Positions 54,026 through 63,561 are shown, numbered from the stretch's first letter. The stretch is DNA of 64,000 nucleotides from Pseudomonadota bacterium (GCA_023450615.1 JAEXGT010000094.1:46778-110777), one strand, 5' to 3'. Translations and numbers: made by a program. Notes: generated from the letters alone by a model not told the origin.

Positions 54026-55447
54026 TCAACGACCATCCGGAGTGGATGTGCCGATCCAAAGATCCTTGACCTGATCGTAGTGAATCTTCGGATTGTAGTG
54101 ATTCACCGCAAGCCCCAAGGCGCGTGATGTCAGGCGGCCCATGGACTGGACCAGTTGGTAGGAGGCGACCACACGGTCACGCTGCGCCTGGATCAGGTTG
54201 ACGCGGGCCGTCAGAAGTTCCTGCTGAGCGTTCAGCACATCGAGGGTGGTGCGCTGGCCCACGCGGGCCTCCTCGCGCACACCGCTGAGAGCCGTCTCGG
54301 CCGCATCGATCTGGGCCTGGGCAGCCTGGATCTGCGCGCGCGCCGCCTCGAGCGCACCCCAGGTGGACACCACGGCGGCTCGGACCTGATCGCGAACCCA
54401 GTCGGCCTGAAGCTGAGCCTGACCCACCTGCTCCTTGGCTTGACGGGTCGCAGCATAGGCTTGCCCGCCTTCGTAGATCGGCACCGAAAGAGTGGCGACG
54501 GCAGAAGCCTGGAGCGCCTCGTCGTTGACGCCCTGCACATCGTAGCGCTGGGCGACGGAGGCGCGCACGCCGACCTGCGGCGCAAGTGCGCCCTGGGCAA
54601 TCTTCACCTGAAGCTCGGCGGCATCCACGGCGTGCTGCGCAGCCTTGATGGCCGGGTGCTCACCGAATGCAATCTTGAGGGCCTCATTGACCGAGCGCGG
54701 GGTCAGCTTGTCCAAAGGCCGGCCTGGAGCCAGCTGTTGAGGCTCTACGCCGACATACTGGCGGTATTGCGCGATGCTGGCCCGCAGGTTGGCCTCGGCC
54801 TGGCTTGCTTGCGAGCGGGCTGCGGCAAGGCGCGACTCCGCCTGGGCGACGTCCGTGCGCGTTACCTCGCCCACATTGAAACGGTCCCGGGTCTGGCGCA
54901 GCTGCTCGTCGATAACCTCGACGTTGTTGCGCTGAAGATCGAGAATGGCCGTATCGCGCAGCACATTCATGTAGGCCGTGGCTGCGTTGGAGAGGGTATC
55001 CTGCTCCGTGTTGCTCAAATTCTCTCGGGCGGAGAGAACACCCGACTCGGCCCGGCGCACGGAGTTTTCGGTACGGAAGCCGTCAAACAGGTTCTGATTG
55101 ATCTCCACGCCGTATCCACGGGGCGTGCGGCGCGAGATCGTTTCTCCACCGCCACCGAAGATGCTTGGCGGCTGACGGTCATCATACTGCGAAAAGGAAC
55201 GACCCACATCGGCCGTGCCCGTAATCGTAGGGCGATAGCCGGACTTGGCTTGGGCGACATTCTCGTCGGTCGCACGGAGACCGGCGCGTTCAGCGTTCAG
55301 ATTAGGATTATTGCCATAGGCCTTGGCCAGCGCGCTCTCCAGGGTCTCGGCCGAAACACCGCTCGCCCCCGCGAGGACGAACATCGAAGTCATGGCCCCC
55401 AAGAGCATGCGATATTGTTGACTGGATCGTTTCCCGCTCACGCTCAC
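54026..55447 (-). CDS. tolC: TolC-family outer-membrane efflux protein
   Basis: A 473-residue protein, GTG start at 55447, with signal peptide (MLLGAMTSMFVLAGASGVSAE). Two repeats of the outer-membrane efflux fold: long coiled-coil arms (LQRNNVEVIDEQLRQTRDRFNVGEVTRTDVAQAESRL and its second-half counterpart VGQAQLQADWVRDQVRAAVV ... GQRTTLDVLNAQQELL). It forms the exit duct for type I secretion and RND pumps. Orphan here, upstream of popZ in the conserved tolC-popZ-valS order. Confidence 0.92.
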   Translation of the reverse strand: MSVSGKRSSQQYRMLLGAMTSMFVLAGASGVSAETLESALAKAYGNNPNLNAERAGLRATDENVAQAKSGYRPTITGTADVGRSFSQYDDRQPPSIFGGGGETISRRTPRGYGVEINQNLFDGFRTENSVRRAESGVLSARENLSNTEQDTLSNAATAYMNVLRDTAILDLQRNNVEVIDEQLRQTRDRFNVGEVTRTDVAQAESRLAAARSQASQAEANLRASIAQYRQYVGVEPQQLAPGRPLDKLTPRSVNEALKIAFGEHPAIKAAQHAVDAAELQVKIAQGALAPQVGVRASVAQRYDVQGVNDEALQASAVATLSVPIYEGGQAYAATRQAKEQVGQAQLQADWVRDQVRAAVVSTWGALEAARAQIQAAQAQIDAAETALSGVREEARVGQRTTLDVLNAQQELLTARVNLIQAQRDRVVASYQLVQSMGRLTSRALGLAVNHYNPKIHYDQVKDLWIGTSTPDGR

Positions 55448-55640
55448 CTGCCTTCAGACCCTTAAATACTAACACTCGAGATCGAACCCGATCCACAAGT
55501 CACACATACGATTCAAAGCGCAACAATACCCATCATGGATGAGTCGGCAACAACACGCTGCCACTTGCCGAATTTTAGTGGAGAGGTGCCGTAAAAAAGC
55601 GACACTATTCGCAAGCGAAAATTAAGGATTTGGAAAGGTT

Positions 55641-56303
55641 TCAGAACTTGAAGCCAGCTTCCTGAACGAAGGGAGCGAGCACAGGGGCCGCCGCATCGAA
55701 CAGGGTACGCTCACCAAAAGCGTCGCCCGAACGCACATAAAGGGTGGCGCGCGCAGCACGCCCGCGGCCCATTACGCAAACCAGGCGCCCGCCCTCGGCC
55801 AGCTGCTGCAGGAGCGCATCGGGGCGCACATCGAGGGCACCATTGATAAGAATGACGTCATAAGGGCCCTGCTTGGGATAGCCCTGATCGAGAGGACCGA
55901 CCACAACCTCGACACGGCTGGCACCGGCACCGGCAAGGCTCTTCCGGGCATCGGCAGCAAGAGCCTCATCTGATTCAAGCGCCGTGACCTGGGCACCGAG
56001 CTTGTCCATCACGGCAGCGGCATAACCACGGCCCGAAGCGACATCCAGCGCCTTTTCTCCGGCATCGACGTCGAGAGCCTGGATCATACGGCCGAGGTTC
56101 ATGGGCGAAAGCATGAAGCGGCGGGCGGGGCCGTCGCTGATCAGAATGTCCTGATCGATATAGGCAAGCTCTTCACGGCCCGGGAGAACGAACATCTCGC
56201 GCGGCACGCTGTCCATAGCGTCGAGCAAGGGAATGTCGTTCACATCGAAAGTGCGCAGCTGGCTATCAACCATCATCCGGCGCGCTTGCGAGAAATCGAC
56301 CAT
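55641..56303 (-). CDS. Protein-L-isoaspartate O-methyltransferase
   Basis: From the ATG at 56303 (MVDFSQARRMMVDSQLRTFDV) the protein has 220 residues, a class I SAM-dependent methyltransferase with DVASGRGYAAAVMDKLG as motif I and PYDVILINGALD as motif post-I/II. It belongs to the PCMT family that repairs isoaspartyl residues; this alphaproteobacterial form is commonly placed next to tolC. The longer frame to 56501 runs through the tRNA-Cys gene and is rejected. It starts 24 bp after the tRNA. Confidence 0.9.
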   Translation of the reverse strand: MVDFSQARRMMVDSQLRTFDVNDIPLLDAMDSVPREMFVLPGREELAYIDQDILISDGPARRFMLSPMNLGRMIQALDVDAGEKALDVASGRGYAAAVMDKLGAQVTALESDEALAADARKSLAGAGASRVEVVVGPLDQGYPKQGPYDVILINGALDVRPDALLQQLAEGGRLVCVMGRGRAARATLYVRSGDAFGERTLFDAAAPVLAPFVQEAGFKF

Positions 56304-56327
56304 GAAGATTGCCTTTAGAATTCGATT

Positions 56328-56401
56328 TGGAGGCCTCGCCCGGAATCGAACCGGGGTGCAAGGATTTGCAGTCCTCTGCGTAACCACTCCGCCACGAGGC
56401 C
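56328..56401 (-). tRNA. tRNA-Cys (GCA)
   Basis: Read leftward: acceptor GGCCTCG, D-arm, anticodon stem around CTGCAAA with anticodon GCA, T-arm GGTTCGATTCC, acceptor CGAGGCC, discriminator U, and encoded CCA. U73 is a main identity element of tRNA-Cys. 24 bp before the methyltransferase gene on the same strand. Confidence 0.95.
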
Positions 56402-56601
56402 ATCCGGGGCGTGCCGCGAACGCGGCGGGTGCTGCATAGCAAGGGCCTATCCAAAGAGCAACAGCCTGTTTTGCAAGATCGCTTACGAAAGGGGCTTGCA
56501 CCCCGCAAAACTCGTGTTATATGCCTCGCACCGTCGCCGAAGAGAGCTGCTCAGGCAGCCCCGGCGAAGAGAGGCGAAAGTCTCCTGAAGGTATGGCTTA
56601 T

Positions 56602-56676
56602 TCCGGCGTGGCGCAGCGGTAGCGCAGCGGACTGTTAATCCGTTGGTCGTAGGTTCGAATCCTACCGCCGGAGCCA
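56602..56676 (+). tRNA. tRNA-Asn (GTT)
   Basis: Acceptor TCCGGCG pairs with CGCCGGA, D-arm GCGCAGCGGTAGCGC, anticodon loop CTGTTAA with GTT, T-arm GTAGGTTCGAATCCTAC, discriminator G and encoded CCA. Confidence 0.95.
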
Positions 56677-56790
56677 ACTTTCAGATCTCTCCCGACGATC
56701 GGGCATCCTCCTTGGCATATAGCTTTTTCGTGCTGCACAGCTTCTCAGGTGTGACAGCGCCTCTTTCAACGGCGCCCTAGGAGAAATTGC

Positions 56791-58266
56791 GTGACCGCCC
56801 CTGTCCTGGTCTGGTTCCGTGATGACCACCGCCTGAGCGACAATCCGGCCCTGTCTGCGGCCATCGAGACAGGCGCCCCGATTCTCTGCTTGGCAATCAT
56901 CCATGAAACGGCAGATGGTTTGCGTCCCTTGGGAGGCGCGGCGCGCTGGTGGCTTCACGGCTCGCTCGCGGCTTTGGACGAATCGCTGGGGAAGGCAGGC
57001 TCTCGCCTGCTGCTGCTGCGCGGGCATGCGCAGGACGCCCTCGAGGCCGTGATTTCCGCTACGGGCGCGTCCGCCATCTTCTGGAATCGCCGCTACGGCG
57101 CTGCCGAGATCGCTCTCGATTCAGCGATCAAGAAGCGCCTGACGAGCCTCGGCCTTAAAGTTCAGAGCTTCAATGGGCGGCTCCTGAACGAGCCCTGGCA
57201 GGTGCTCAATCGATCCGGCAAGCCGTTTCAGGTCTTTACGCCCTATCTCAAGGCCGTCATGGCGCGGCCCGTCGAAGCGCCACTCCCCGCTCCTAAAAAG
57301 ATTCGCGGCTGCCCATGGCCTTCCGGAATCGCCGATTTTGCCGTGACGCTCGGTGAGTTGGGCCTGAAGCCAGCGAAACCCGATTGGGCTGCCGCATTCA
57401 GCAGCCTTTGGCAACCTGGGGAGCGGAATGCCCAGCTAAGGCTGCGGGATTTCCTGGAGAACGCCCTGCAGGGTTATGCCCAGGAACGGGATTTACCTGC
57501 GCAGGACGCCACATCGCGCCTCTCACCGCATCTCAGATTCGGCGAGATCAGCCCATGTCAGGTCTGGCATGCCGTCGCCCACCTCGTCGGCGAGCGGCCC
57601 GAACTGTCTCAGGATGCCCAAAAATTCTTGAGTGAGGTGGTCTGGCGCGATTTCAGCCATCAGCTCCTGCATATTTATCCACACCTCCCTCAAAAATCTC
57701 ACGCTCCCCGGTTCGAAAATTTTCCATGGAAAGACGACCCGGAAACCCTGAGCGCCTGGCAGCAAGGCCTTACAGGCTACCCCATCGTGGATGCAGGCAT
57801 GCGGCAGCTCTGGCGCATGGGTTGGATGCATAACCGGGTCAGGATGATCGTCGCATCCTTCCTGGTGAAGCATCTTCTGACCGATTGGCGGAAGGGCGAG
57901 GCGTGGTTTTGGGACACGCTGGTGGATGCCGATGCCGCGAACAATGCTTTCAGCTGGCAGTGGATTGCGGGCTCGGGACCGGATTCGTCTCCTTTCCATC
58001 GCATCTTCAATCCGGTCGCGCAGGGCGAGAAATTCGACCCCGCCGGCGAATATGTACGCACCTACGTGCCGGAGCTTGCAGGCCTGCCCGCCGCCTTCAT
58101 CCACAAACCCTGGGAAGCGCCCGCTTCCTTGCTGAGCGATGCGGGCATCGAGCTGGGCAGGACCTATCCCCATCCCATCGTGCCCCATGGCCCGGCGCGC
58201 GAACGGGCGCTTGCGGCTTTCCGCAGCTTGCGGGGCGCCGATTACGGCATGGAACTTGACCCGTAG
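56791..58266 (+). CDS. phrB: Deoxyribodipyrimidine photolyase
   Basis: A 491-residue class I CPD photolyase/cryptochrome, with GTG start at 56791. N-terminal alpha/beta photolyase domain (LVWFRDDHRLSDNPAL, 6-21), and C-terminal FAD domain with SRLSPHLRFGEISPCQVWHA (about 252), EVVWRDFSHQLL (about 293), WMHNRVRMIVASFLVKHLLTDWRKGEAWF (about 345-373), DADAANNAFSWQWIAGSGPD (about 380-399) and NPVAQGEKFDP. Uses light to split pyrimidine dimers. Preceded by tRNA-Asn, followed at 68 bp by alaX. Confidence 0.93.
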   Translation: MTAPVLVWFRDDHRLSDNPALSAAIETGAPILCLAIIHETADGLRPLGGAARWWLHGSLAALDESLGKAGSRLLLLRGHAQDALEAVISATGASAIFWNRRYGAAEIALDSAIKKRLTSLGLKVQSFNGRLLNEPWQVLNRSGKPFQVFTPYLKAVMARPVEAPLPAPKKIRGCPWPSGIADFAVTLGELGLKPAKPDWAAAFSSLWQPGERNAQLRLRDFLENALQGYAQERDLPAQDATSRLSPHLRFGEISPCQVWHAVAHLVGERPELSQDAQKFLSEVVWRDFSHQLLHIYPHLPQKSHAPRFENFPWKDDPETLSAWQQGLTGYPIVDAGMRQLWRMGWMHNRVRMIVASFLVKHLLTDWRKGEAWFWDTLVDADAANNAFSWQWIAGSGPDSSPFHRIFNPVAQGEKFDPAGEYVRTYVPELAGLPAAFIHKPWEAPASLLSDAGIELGRTYPHPIVPHGPARERALAAFRSLRGADYGMELDP

Positions 58267-58333
58267 CGCCGCTTGCCGTCAGCATCGGCTTATTCGGGCG
58301 GAACAATCTCCGCTCCTGCCCTTCGGAACGATC

Positions 58334-59056
58334 ATGACAGCCACAGCCCTTCTGTTTCGTGACGATGCCTATGCCCGCTTCTGCACGGCGAATGTTCTTG
58401 CCGTGACGCCGGATGGCGGCGTCGTTCTCGACCGCACCGTGTTCTATGCCCAAGGCGGCGGCCAGCCCGGCGATGTCGGCGCTCTCGTCCGCTCCGGCGG
58501 CGAGAGGATCGAGATTGCTAACACGGTCTATGGCTCCGACCGCTCGCAGGTCGTACATCTCGTGGGAGCGGAAGCGGCAGCCAGTCTCGCTCCCGGTGAC
58601 AATGTCGAGCTTCAGCTCGATTGGGAACGCCGCTACAAGCGCATGCGTGTTCATACGGCGTTGCATCTGCTGAGTGTCGTCCTGCCCTACCCTGTCACCG
58701 GCGGCGCGATCGGCGACGGCGACGGGCGTCTCGATTTCGACATTCCCGATGCGGGTCTCGACAAGACCGAACTGACCGACAAACTCAACGCGCTGATCGC
58801 GCAGGATGCGCCGGTCACGGACAGGTGGATCACGGACGAGGAGCTGGATGCCAATCCCGGCCTCGTGAAGACCATGTCCGTAAAGCCTCCGCGCGGTTCG
58901 GGCCGGGTGCGCTTGGTGGAAATCGCCGGAATTGACCTGCAGCCCTGTGGCGGCACCCATGTGAAACGCACCGGCGAAATCGGTCAGGCCGCGATCACCG
59001 ACATCGAAAAGAAGGGCAAGCAGAACCGCCGCGTTCGCCTGTCCCTCACGACCTGA
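58334..59056 (+). CDS. alaX: Alanyl-tRNA editing protein AlaX
   Basis: From the ATG at 58334 (MTATALLFRDDAYARFC) the protein has 240 residues. YAQGGGQPGDVG (about 41) and RVHTALHLLSVV (HxxxH, zinc ligands) with QPCGGTHVKRTGEIG (Cys and His ligands near 210-216) define the free-standing AlaRS-type editing domain, which removes Ser or Gly from tRNA-Ala. The longer frame to 58139 overlaps photolyase and is rejected. sseA follows after 42 bp. Confidence 0.9.
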   Translation: MTATALLFRDDAYARFCTANVLAVTPDGGVVLDRTVFYAQGGGQPGDVGALVRSGGERIEIANTVYGSDRSQVVHLVGAEAAASLAPGDNVELQLDWERRYKRMRVHTALHLLSVVLPYPVTGGAIGDGDGRLDFDIPDAGLDKTELTDKLNALIAQDAPVTDRWITDEELDANPGLVKTMSVKPPRGSGRVRLVEIAGIDLQPCGGTHVKRTGEIGQAAITDIEKKGKQNRRVRLSLTT

Positions 59057-59098
59057 CGGCCCTATCTTTCTCAGTCAACGATCATCAGGAGCATTCTC

Positions 59099-59953
59099 AT
59101 GTCTCAGCTCTTCGTCACACCCGAACGGTTGCAGGAGCACCTGGACGATCCGAACGTCGTGATCATCGACGGCTCCTGGTATCTGCCGACGCAGAACCGC
59201 GATCCGGATGCGGAGTTTCTAGCGGGACACATTCCCGGCGCGGTGCGCTTCGATATCGACACGGTAAAGGACACCACGTCCTCCCTGCCCCACATGCTGC
59301 CCTCGCCCGAGGCTTTTGCTCGGATCGCGGGTGATATGGGCATCGACGAGAACACAACCATCGTCGTCTATGACGGCGCAGGGCTTTTCTCCGCGCCGCG
59401 CGTCCGCTGGACCTTCAAGGCCTTCGGCGCGAAGAACGTCTCGATCCTCGAAGGCGGTTTTCCCGCCTGGAAGGCGCAAGGCCGCCCCATCGAGACCGGC
59501 CCGCAGAGGAAGCGCGAAGCGAAGGTCTTCAAGGCGTCCTTCAACCCAAGCGTCGTGGCCGACACGGCTGCGGTCCAGGAGGCGCTGCACACGAGCGCCG
59601 TGCAGGTCGTCGATGCCCGTCCGGCGGATCGCTTCCGTGGAGAAGCGCCCGAACCGCGTCCGGGCCTTCGCTCCGGTCATATTCCCGGCAGCCTCAACCT
59701 GCCCTTCGGCCACGTGATCGAGGATGGCAAGCTGAGGGATAAGTCGGGCATCGAACAGGCGTTGAAGGAGGCGGGTATCGATCCCGAAAAGCCGGTGATC
59801 ACCACGTGCGGCTCCGGCGTCTCGGCAGCAATTCTCGGCATTGCCCTCGAAGCGGCCGGCCACCCCATCAAAGCCATCTACGACGGATCCTGGGCCGAAT
59901 GGGGCGCACGCGAGGACCTGCCCTTGGCAACGGGACCGGCGAAGAAAGCCTGA
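59099..59953 (+). CDS. sseA: 3-mercaptopyruvate sulfurtransferase
   Basis: A 284-residue protein of two rhodanese domains. The active-site loop in the second domain reads TTCGSGVSAAILG; the CGSGVS form is typical of mercaptopyruvate sulfurtransferases rather than thiosulfate-specific rhodanese (CRxGxT). The first domain lacks Cys, as expected (VVYDGAGLFSAPRVRW). It moves sulfur from 3-mercaptopyruvate to a thiophile such as thioredoxin or cyanide. It is chromosomal and lies about 41 kb from the Dnd island, so a link is not supported. Confidence 0.9.
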   Translation: MSQLFVTPERLQEHLDDPNVVIIDGSWYLPTQNRDPDAEFLAGHIPGAVRFDIDTVKDTTSSLPHMLPSPEAFARIAGDMGIDENTTIVVYDGAGLFSAPRVRWTFKAFGAKNVSILEGGFPAWKAQGRPIETGPQRKREAKVFKASFNPSVVADTAAVQEALHTSAVQVVDARPADRFRGEAPEPRPGLRSGHIPGSLNLPFGHVIEDGKLRDKSGIEQALKEAGIDPEKPVITTCGSGVSAAILGIALEAAGHPIKAIYDGSWAEWGAREDLPLATGPAKKA

Positions 59954-59968
59954 ACAATGCCGTGAAAC

Positions 59969-59999
59969 CAAAAGGCCCCGGAGATTTCCGGGGCCTTTG
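59969..59999 (+). terminator. Terminator downstream of sseA
   Basis: AAAAGGCCCCGGA, GATT loop, TCCGGGGCCTTT, just past the sseA stop; it also faces the leftward aapP. Confidence 0.75.
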
Positions 60000-60073
60000 C
60001 ATTTCTTTCGAGCCATCCGCGGGAAAGGAGCTTCGCTCTCAATCCAAGAAGCGCTGCCGCACCCGCACGACCC

Positions 60074-60862
60074 TTAGTGCAGGATCTGCGAGAGGAAGAG
60101 CTTGGTGCGCTCGTGCTGCGGGTTCTTGAAGAACTCGTCGGGCGTGTTCATTTCCACGATCTGCCCGTAATCCATGAAGATCACCCGGTCTGCGACCTGA
60201 CGGGCGAAGCCCATTTCGTGGGTCACGCAGAGCATGGTCATGCCCTCTTCCGCGAGGCCCACCATGGTGTCGAGCACCTCTTTCACCATCTCGGGATCGA
60301 GCGCGGAGGTGGGCTCATCGAACAGCATAATCTTGGGGCTCATGCAGAGCGAGCGGGCAATCGCCACGCGCTGCTGCTGGCCGCCGGAGAGCTGGCCGGG
60401 ATACTTGTTCGCCTGCTCGGGAATCTTCACCCGGGTCAGGTAGTGCATGGCGACCTCTTCCGCTTCCTTCTTGGGCATCTTCTTCACCCAGATCGGCGCG
60501 AGCGTGCAGTTCTCGAGGATCGTGAGATGCGGGAAGAGGTTGAAGTGCTGGAACACCATGCCGACGTCCTTGCGCACCTCGTCGATGCGCTTAAGGTCGT
60601 TGGTCAGCTCGATGCCGTCGACGATGATGCGGCCCTTCTGGTGCTCTTCCAAGCGGTTGATGCAGCGGATCATCGTGGATTTGCCGGAGCCCGAAGGTCC
60701 GCAGATCACGATGCGCTCACTGCGGCGCACATTGAGATTGATGTCGCGCAACACGTGGAACTCGCCGTACCACTTGTGAACGTCGATCAGCTGGATGGCG
60801 GCCTCGGCCTTCGGGTCGATTGCGGCGGTCTGAACTGTTTGTGCTGTCATTGTCATTGCCAT
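60074..60862 (-). CDS. aapP: General L-amino-acid ABC transporter ATPase (AapP)
   Basis: From the ATG at 60862 (MAMTMTAQTVQTA) the protein has 262 residues. Walker A GPSGSGKST, Q-loop VFQHFNLFPHLT, signature LSGGQQQRVAIARSL, Walker B IMLFDEPTSALDPE, H-loop CVTHEMGFA. Polar amino-acid importer ATPase of the GlnQ/AapP group. It ends the leftward aapJ-aapQ-aapM-aapP operon, 5 bp from aapM. Confidence 0.93.
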   Translation of the reverse strand: MAMTMTAQTVQTAAIDPKAEAAIQLIDVHKWYGEFHVLRDINLNVRRSERIVICGPSGSGKSTMIRCINRLEEHQKGRIIVDGIELTNDLKRIDEVRKDVGMVFQHFNLFPHLTILENCTLAPIWVKKMPKKEAEEVAMHYLTRVKIPEQANKYPGQLSGGQQQRVAIARSLCMSPKIMLFDEPTSALDPEMVKEVLDTMVGLAEEGMTMLCVTHEMGFARQVADRVIFMDYGQIVEMNTPDEFFKNPQHERTKLFLSQILH

Positions 60863-60867
60863 GAATT

Positions 60868-62187
60868 TTAGCGTTTCTGACCGGAGGCGAGGCGACGCTC
60901 CACACCGAGCGAGTAACGCGACATGCCGAAGCAGAAAACGAAGTAGAACAGGGCTGCGAAGGCATAGCCCGTCAGGCCGATGCTGGGCGCCGCCCAATTG
61001 GGATCGATGCGGGAGGCCTCGATGGTCTTGACGAGATCGAAGATGCCCACGATCGCCACGAGCGACGTATCCTTGAACAGGCCGATGAAGGTGTTCACGA
61101 TGCCCGGGATCACGATGCGGAGGGCCTGCGGCAGGATGATGAGGATCATCATCTGCGGATAGTTAAGGCCAAGCGACATCGCGCCTTCATACTGGCCCTT
61201 CGGCATGGCCTGAAGGCCGCCACGCACCACCTCGGCCATGTAGGCGGACGCGAAGAGCGCCGTGCCGATGAGGGGCCGAAGCAGGCGATCCACCGTGATA
61301 TCGCCCGGCAGGAAGAGCGGCAGCATGGTGTTGGCCATGATGAGCACGGTGATCAGCGGAACGCCGCGCACGAACTCGATGAAGATGATCGAGGCCATCC
61401 GCACGATGGGGAGCTTGGAGCGGCGTCCGAGGGCAAGCAGGATGCCGAATGGCAACGAGAACACGATGCCCACCGTCGCCACCAGCAGCGTCACGAGAAT
61501 ACCGCCCCAGAGGGAAGTCGGCACCGGAACGAGGCCGAAATCCATATCCACCAGGGCGAGCGTGATGCCGATGAAGCCGACGATCCCGCCGCCGATGATC
61601 AGGGCCGGGCGCAGCGACACCTTGAGGAGTGCCGCGACGAAGGCGAAGAGCGCAATCACCAGAGCGCCGAAGATCAGGAAGCCAAGCCAGAAGCGCCCGC
61701 TGAAGGAAGCATTTCCGCCGGTCAGCAGGATGTAGGACGCAATCGGGAACAGCCAGAAGAAATAGACGGCTCCCAGATCGCGCCGCGGCGCCTTCAGCCA
61801 GAGCAGCCAGCCTACGCCGATAGCGAGAAGGGCGAAGAAGACATTGACCCTCCAGCGCTCCGAGACGGTGTAGGAGCCATAGGTGAAGTAATTGATCTTG
61901 TCGCGGATGAAGGCCCAACAGGCCCCGCTCTCGTTGCCGCCCATGTCGGCGCGGCAAGCGGCACGGTCCGAGCCACTCCAGACCGCATCGATGAAGAGGA
62001 ACTTCACCAGAGGCGGAACGGTGACATAGAGAAGGTAGAAAACTACCAGGGTCAGCAGGGTGTTGAAGGGCCCGGAGAACAGGTTTTCTCTGATCCAGGC
62101 GACAGGGCCGCGCGCCAGGCTCGGCGGAGGCAGCGCCTCCACCTGCTTTGCTTGCACGAAGTGAGGGATATCGACGGTGGTGCTCAT
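60868..62187 (-). CDS. aapM: General L-amino-acid ABC transporter permease (AapM)
   Basis: A 439-residue permease with an N-terminal membrane extension and about eight helices. The EAA-type cytoplasmic loop ASYMAEVVRGGLQAMPKGQYEGAMSLGL lies in the C-terminal half, which binds AapP. The central region around residue 80-110 (WSGSDRAACRADMGGNESGACWAFIRDK) is a periplasmic loop with two Cys. Partner of AapQ. The start is 9 bp from the aapQ stop. Confidence 0.92.
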   Translation of the reverse strand: MSTTVDIPHFVQAKQVEALPPPSLARGPVAWIRENLFSGPFNTLLTLVVFYLLYVTVPPLVKFLFIDAVWSGSDRAACRADMGGNESGACWAFIRDKINYFTYGSYTVSERWRVNVFFALLAIGVGWLLWLKAPRRDLGAVYFFWLFPIASYILLTGGNASFSGRFWLGFLIFGALVIALFAFVAALLKVSLRPALIIGGGIVGFIGITLALVDMDFGLVPVPTSLWGGILVTLLVATVGIVFSLPFGILLALGRRSKLPIVRMASIIFIEFVRGVPLITVLIMANTMLPLFLPGDITVDRLLRPLIGTALFASAYMAEVVRGGLQAMPKGQYEGAMSLGLNYPQMMILIILPQALRIVIPGIVNTFIGLFKDTSLVAIVGIFDLVKTIEASRIDPNWAAPSIGLTGYAFAALFYFVFCFGMSRYSLGVERRLASGQKR

Positions 62188-62196
62188 CGGATGTCC

Positions 62197-63399
62197 TTAC
62201 CGTTCGACGATCGCCACACGGCGGTTGTAGATGTTCATCACGGCCGAGGTCAGGAGACTGATCGTGAGATAGACGCCCATCGTGATGACGATGACTTCGA
62301 TGGCCTGGCCCGTCTGGTTGAGCACGGTGCCCATGAACACCTGCACGAGATCGGGATAGCCGATGGCAACCGCCAGCGAAGAGTTCTTCGTCAGGTTGAG
62401 ATATTGGCTCGTCAGCGGAGGAACGATGACGCGCATCGCCTGCGGAATGACCACGAGGCGAAGGGTCTGCCCCGGCTTGAGCCCCAGGGAACTTGCCGCT
62501 TCCGTCTGGCCCTTCGAGACGGCCAGGATGCCGGCGCGGACCACCTCGGCGATGAAGGCCGCCGTGTAGGTGGTGAGGCCTAGCAGCAACGCCACGAATT
62601 CCGGCAGGATCTGCATGCCGCCCGTCAGGTTGAAAGTACCCTTGCGCGGCAGCTCGAAGCTGATCGGATTGGCGCCGATGACGGCAAGCACGAACCACGT
62701 TAGGATCGGCAGGCCGAGAACGAGGCCGAGGGTGACAAGGCCCACGGGCGCCTGCTCGCCGGTCTTCTCCTGGCGTGCCTTAGCCCAGCGACGATAGAAG
62801 AATGTGACGATGAGGCCGATCAGCAGCGCGGCCGGGATTGCCCAGACATCGGAAGCAAAGACCGGGCGCGGCATGAAGAATCCGCGCGAGTTCAGAAAGA
62901 AGCCCGCCCCCATATCCAGAGAGTTGCGCGGCTGCGGCAGCGGGCCGAGGACCGCGATGTACCAGAACAGCAGCTGCACGAGCAGCGGGATGTTGCGCAA
63001 CGTCTCCACGTAGACCATGGCGACCTTCGCAACCATCCAGTTCTTGGACAGGCGGGCAATGCCCATGATGAAGCCGAGGATCGTGGTGAAGACGATGCCG
63101 ATGGCGGACACGACAAGCGTGTTGAGCAGGCCGACGATGAAGGCATCGCCATAGGTCGAGCCCGCCGCGCTGAATTGGATCAGCGACTGGCTGATGTCGA
63201 AGCCCGCAGTATTTTCAAGGAAGCCGAACCCGGAGGCGATTTTAGCCCGCTGCAGGTTCTCGATGGCGTTGGTGGCAGCCACATAGAAAAGGTAGCTGAT
63301 AATGGCGACAAGAAGAACCTGGTAGAAAATACCACGGACCTTCGGGTCGTAGAGAAACGACTTTTTGGGTGGCGATGTCTGACTGACAACGGTCTGCAC
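62197..63399 (-). CDS. aapQ: General L-amino-acid ABC transporter permease (AapQ)
   Basis: A 400-residue permease. One N-terminal helix (GIFYQVLLVAIISYLFYVAATNAI) followed by the core membrane domain, with the EAA loop YTAAFIAEVVRAGILAVSKGQTEAASSLGL near residue 280-310. About eight helices in all. First permease gene after aapJ; the intergenic hairpin at 63518 lies upstream. Confidence 0.92.
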   Translation of the reverse strand: MQTVVSQTSPPKKSFLYDPKVRGIFYQVLLVAIISYLFYVAATNAIENLQRAKIASGFGFLENTAGFDISQSLIQFSAAGSTYGDAFIVGLLNTLVVSAIGIVFTTILGFIMGIARLSKNWMVAKVAMVYVETLRNIPLLVQLLFWYIAVLGPLPQPRNSLDMGAGFFLNSRGFFMPRPVFASDVWAIPAALLIGLIVTFFYRRWAKARQEKTGEQAPVGLVTLGLVLGLPILTWFVLAVIGANPISFELPRKGTFNLTGGMQILPEFVALLLGLTTYTAAFIAEVVRAGILAVSKGQTEAASSLGLKPGQTLRLVVIPQAMRVIVPPLTSQYLNLTKNSSLAVAIGYPDLVQVFMGTVLNQTGQAIEVIVITMGVYLTISLLTSAVMNIYNRRVAIVER

Positions 63400-63517
63400 T
63401 GAACTTTATTCCCTTTGACGGCTGGTTATTGAGGCCGTCCTCCCCCGGTGTTCATTCCATTTCGCAGTCATGAACGAGCGGCATTTTTTATCGTTATAGC
63501 AGCTTTATCGTTATAAA

Positions 63518-63542
63518 GGAGCGCCCGATCTCCGGGCGCTCC
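63518..63542 (-). terminator. Hairpin between aapJ and aapQ
   Basis: GGAGCGCCCG, five-base loop, CGGGCGCTCC, a perfect 10-bp stem just downstream of the aapJ stop. It is followed by two copies of TTTATCGTTATA (63487-63498 and 63504-63515). Such intercistronic hairpins stabilise or attenuate, giving more binding protein than permease. Confidence 0.65.
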
Positions 63543-63561
63543 CTGTCTTCATAAGGACCGA

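Noticed and set aside
59099..59953. sseA as sulfur donor to the Dnd system
   Set aside because: It is a chromosomal gene far from the island with no linkage; a housekeeping cysteine desulfurase is the simpler donor.
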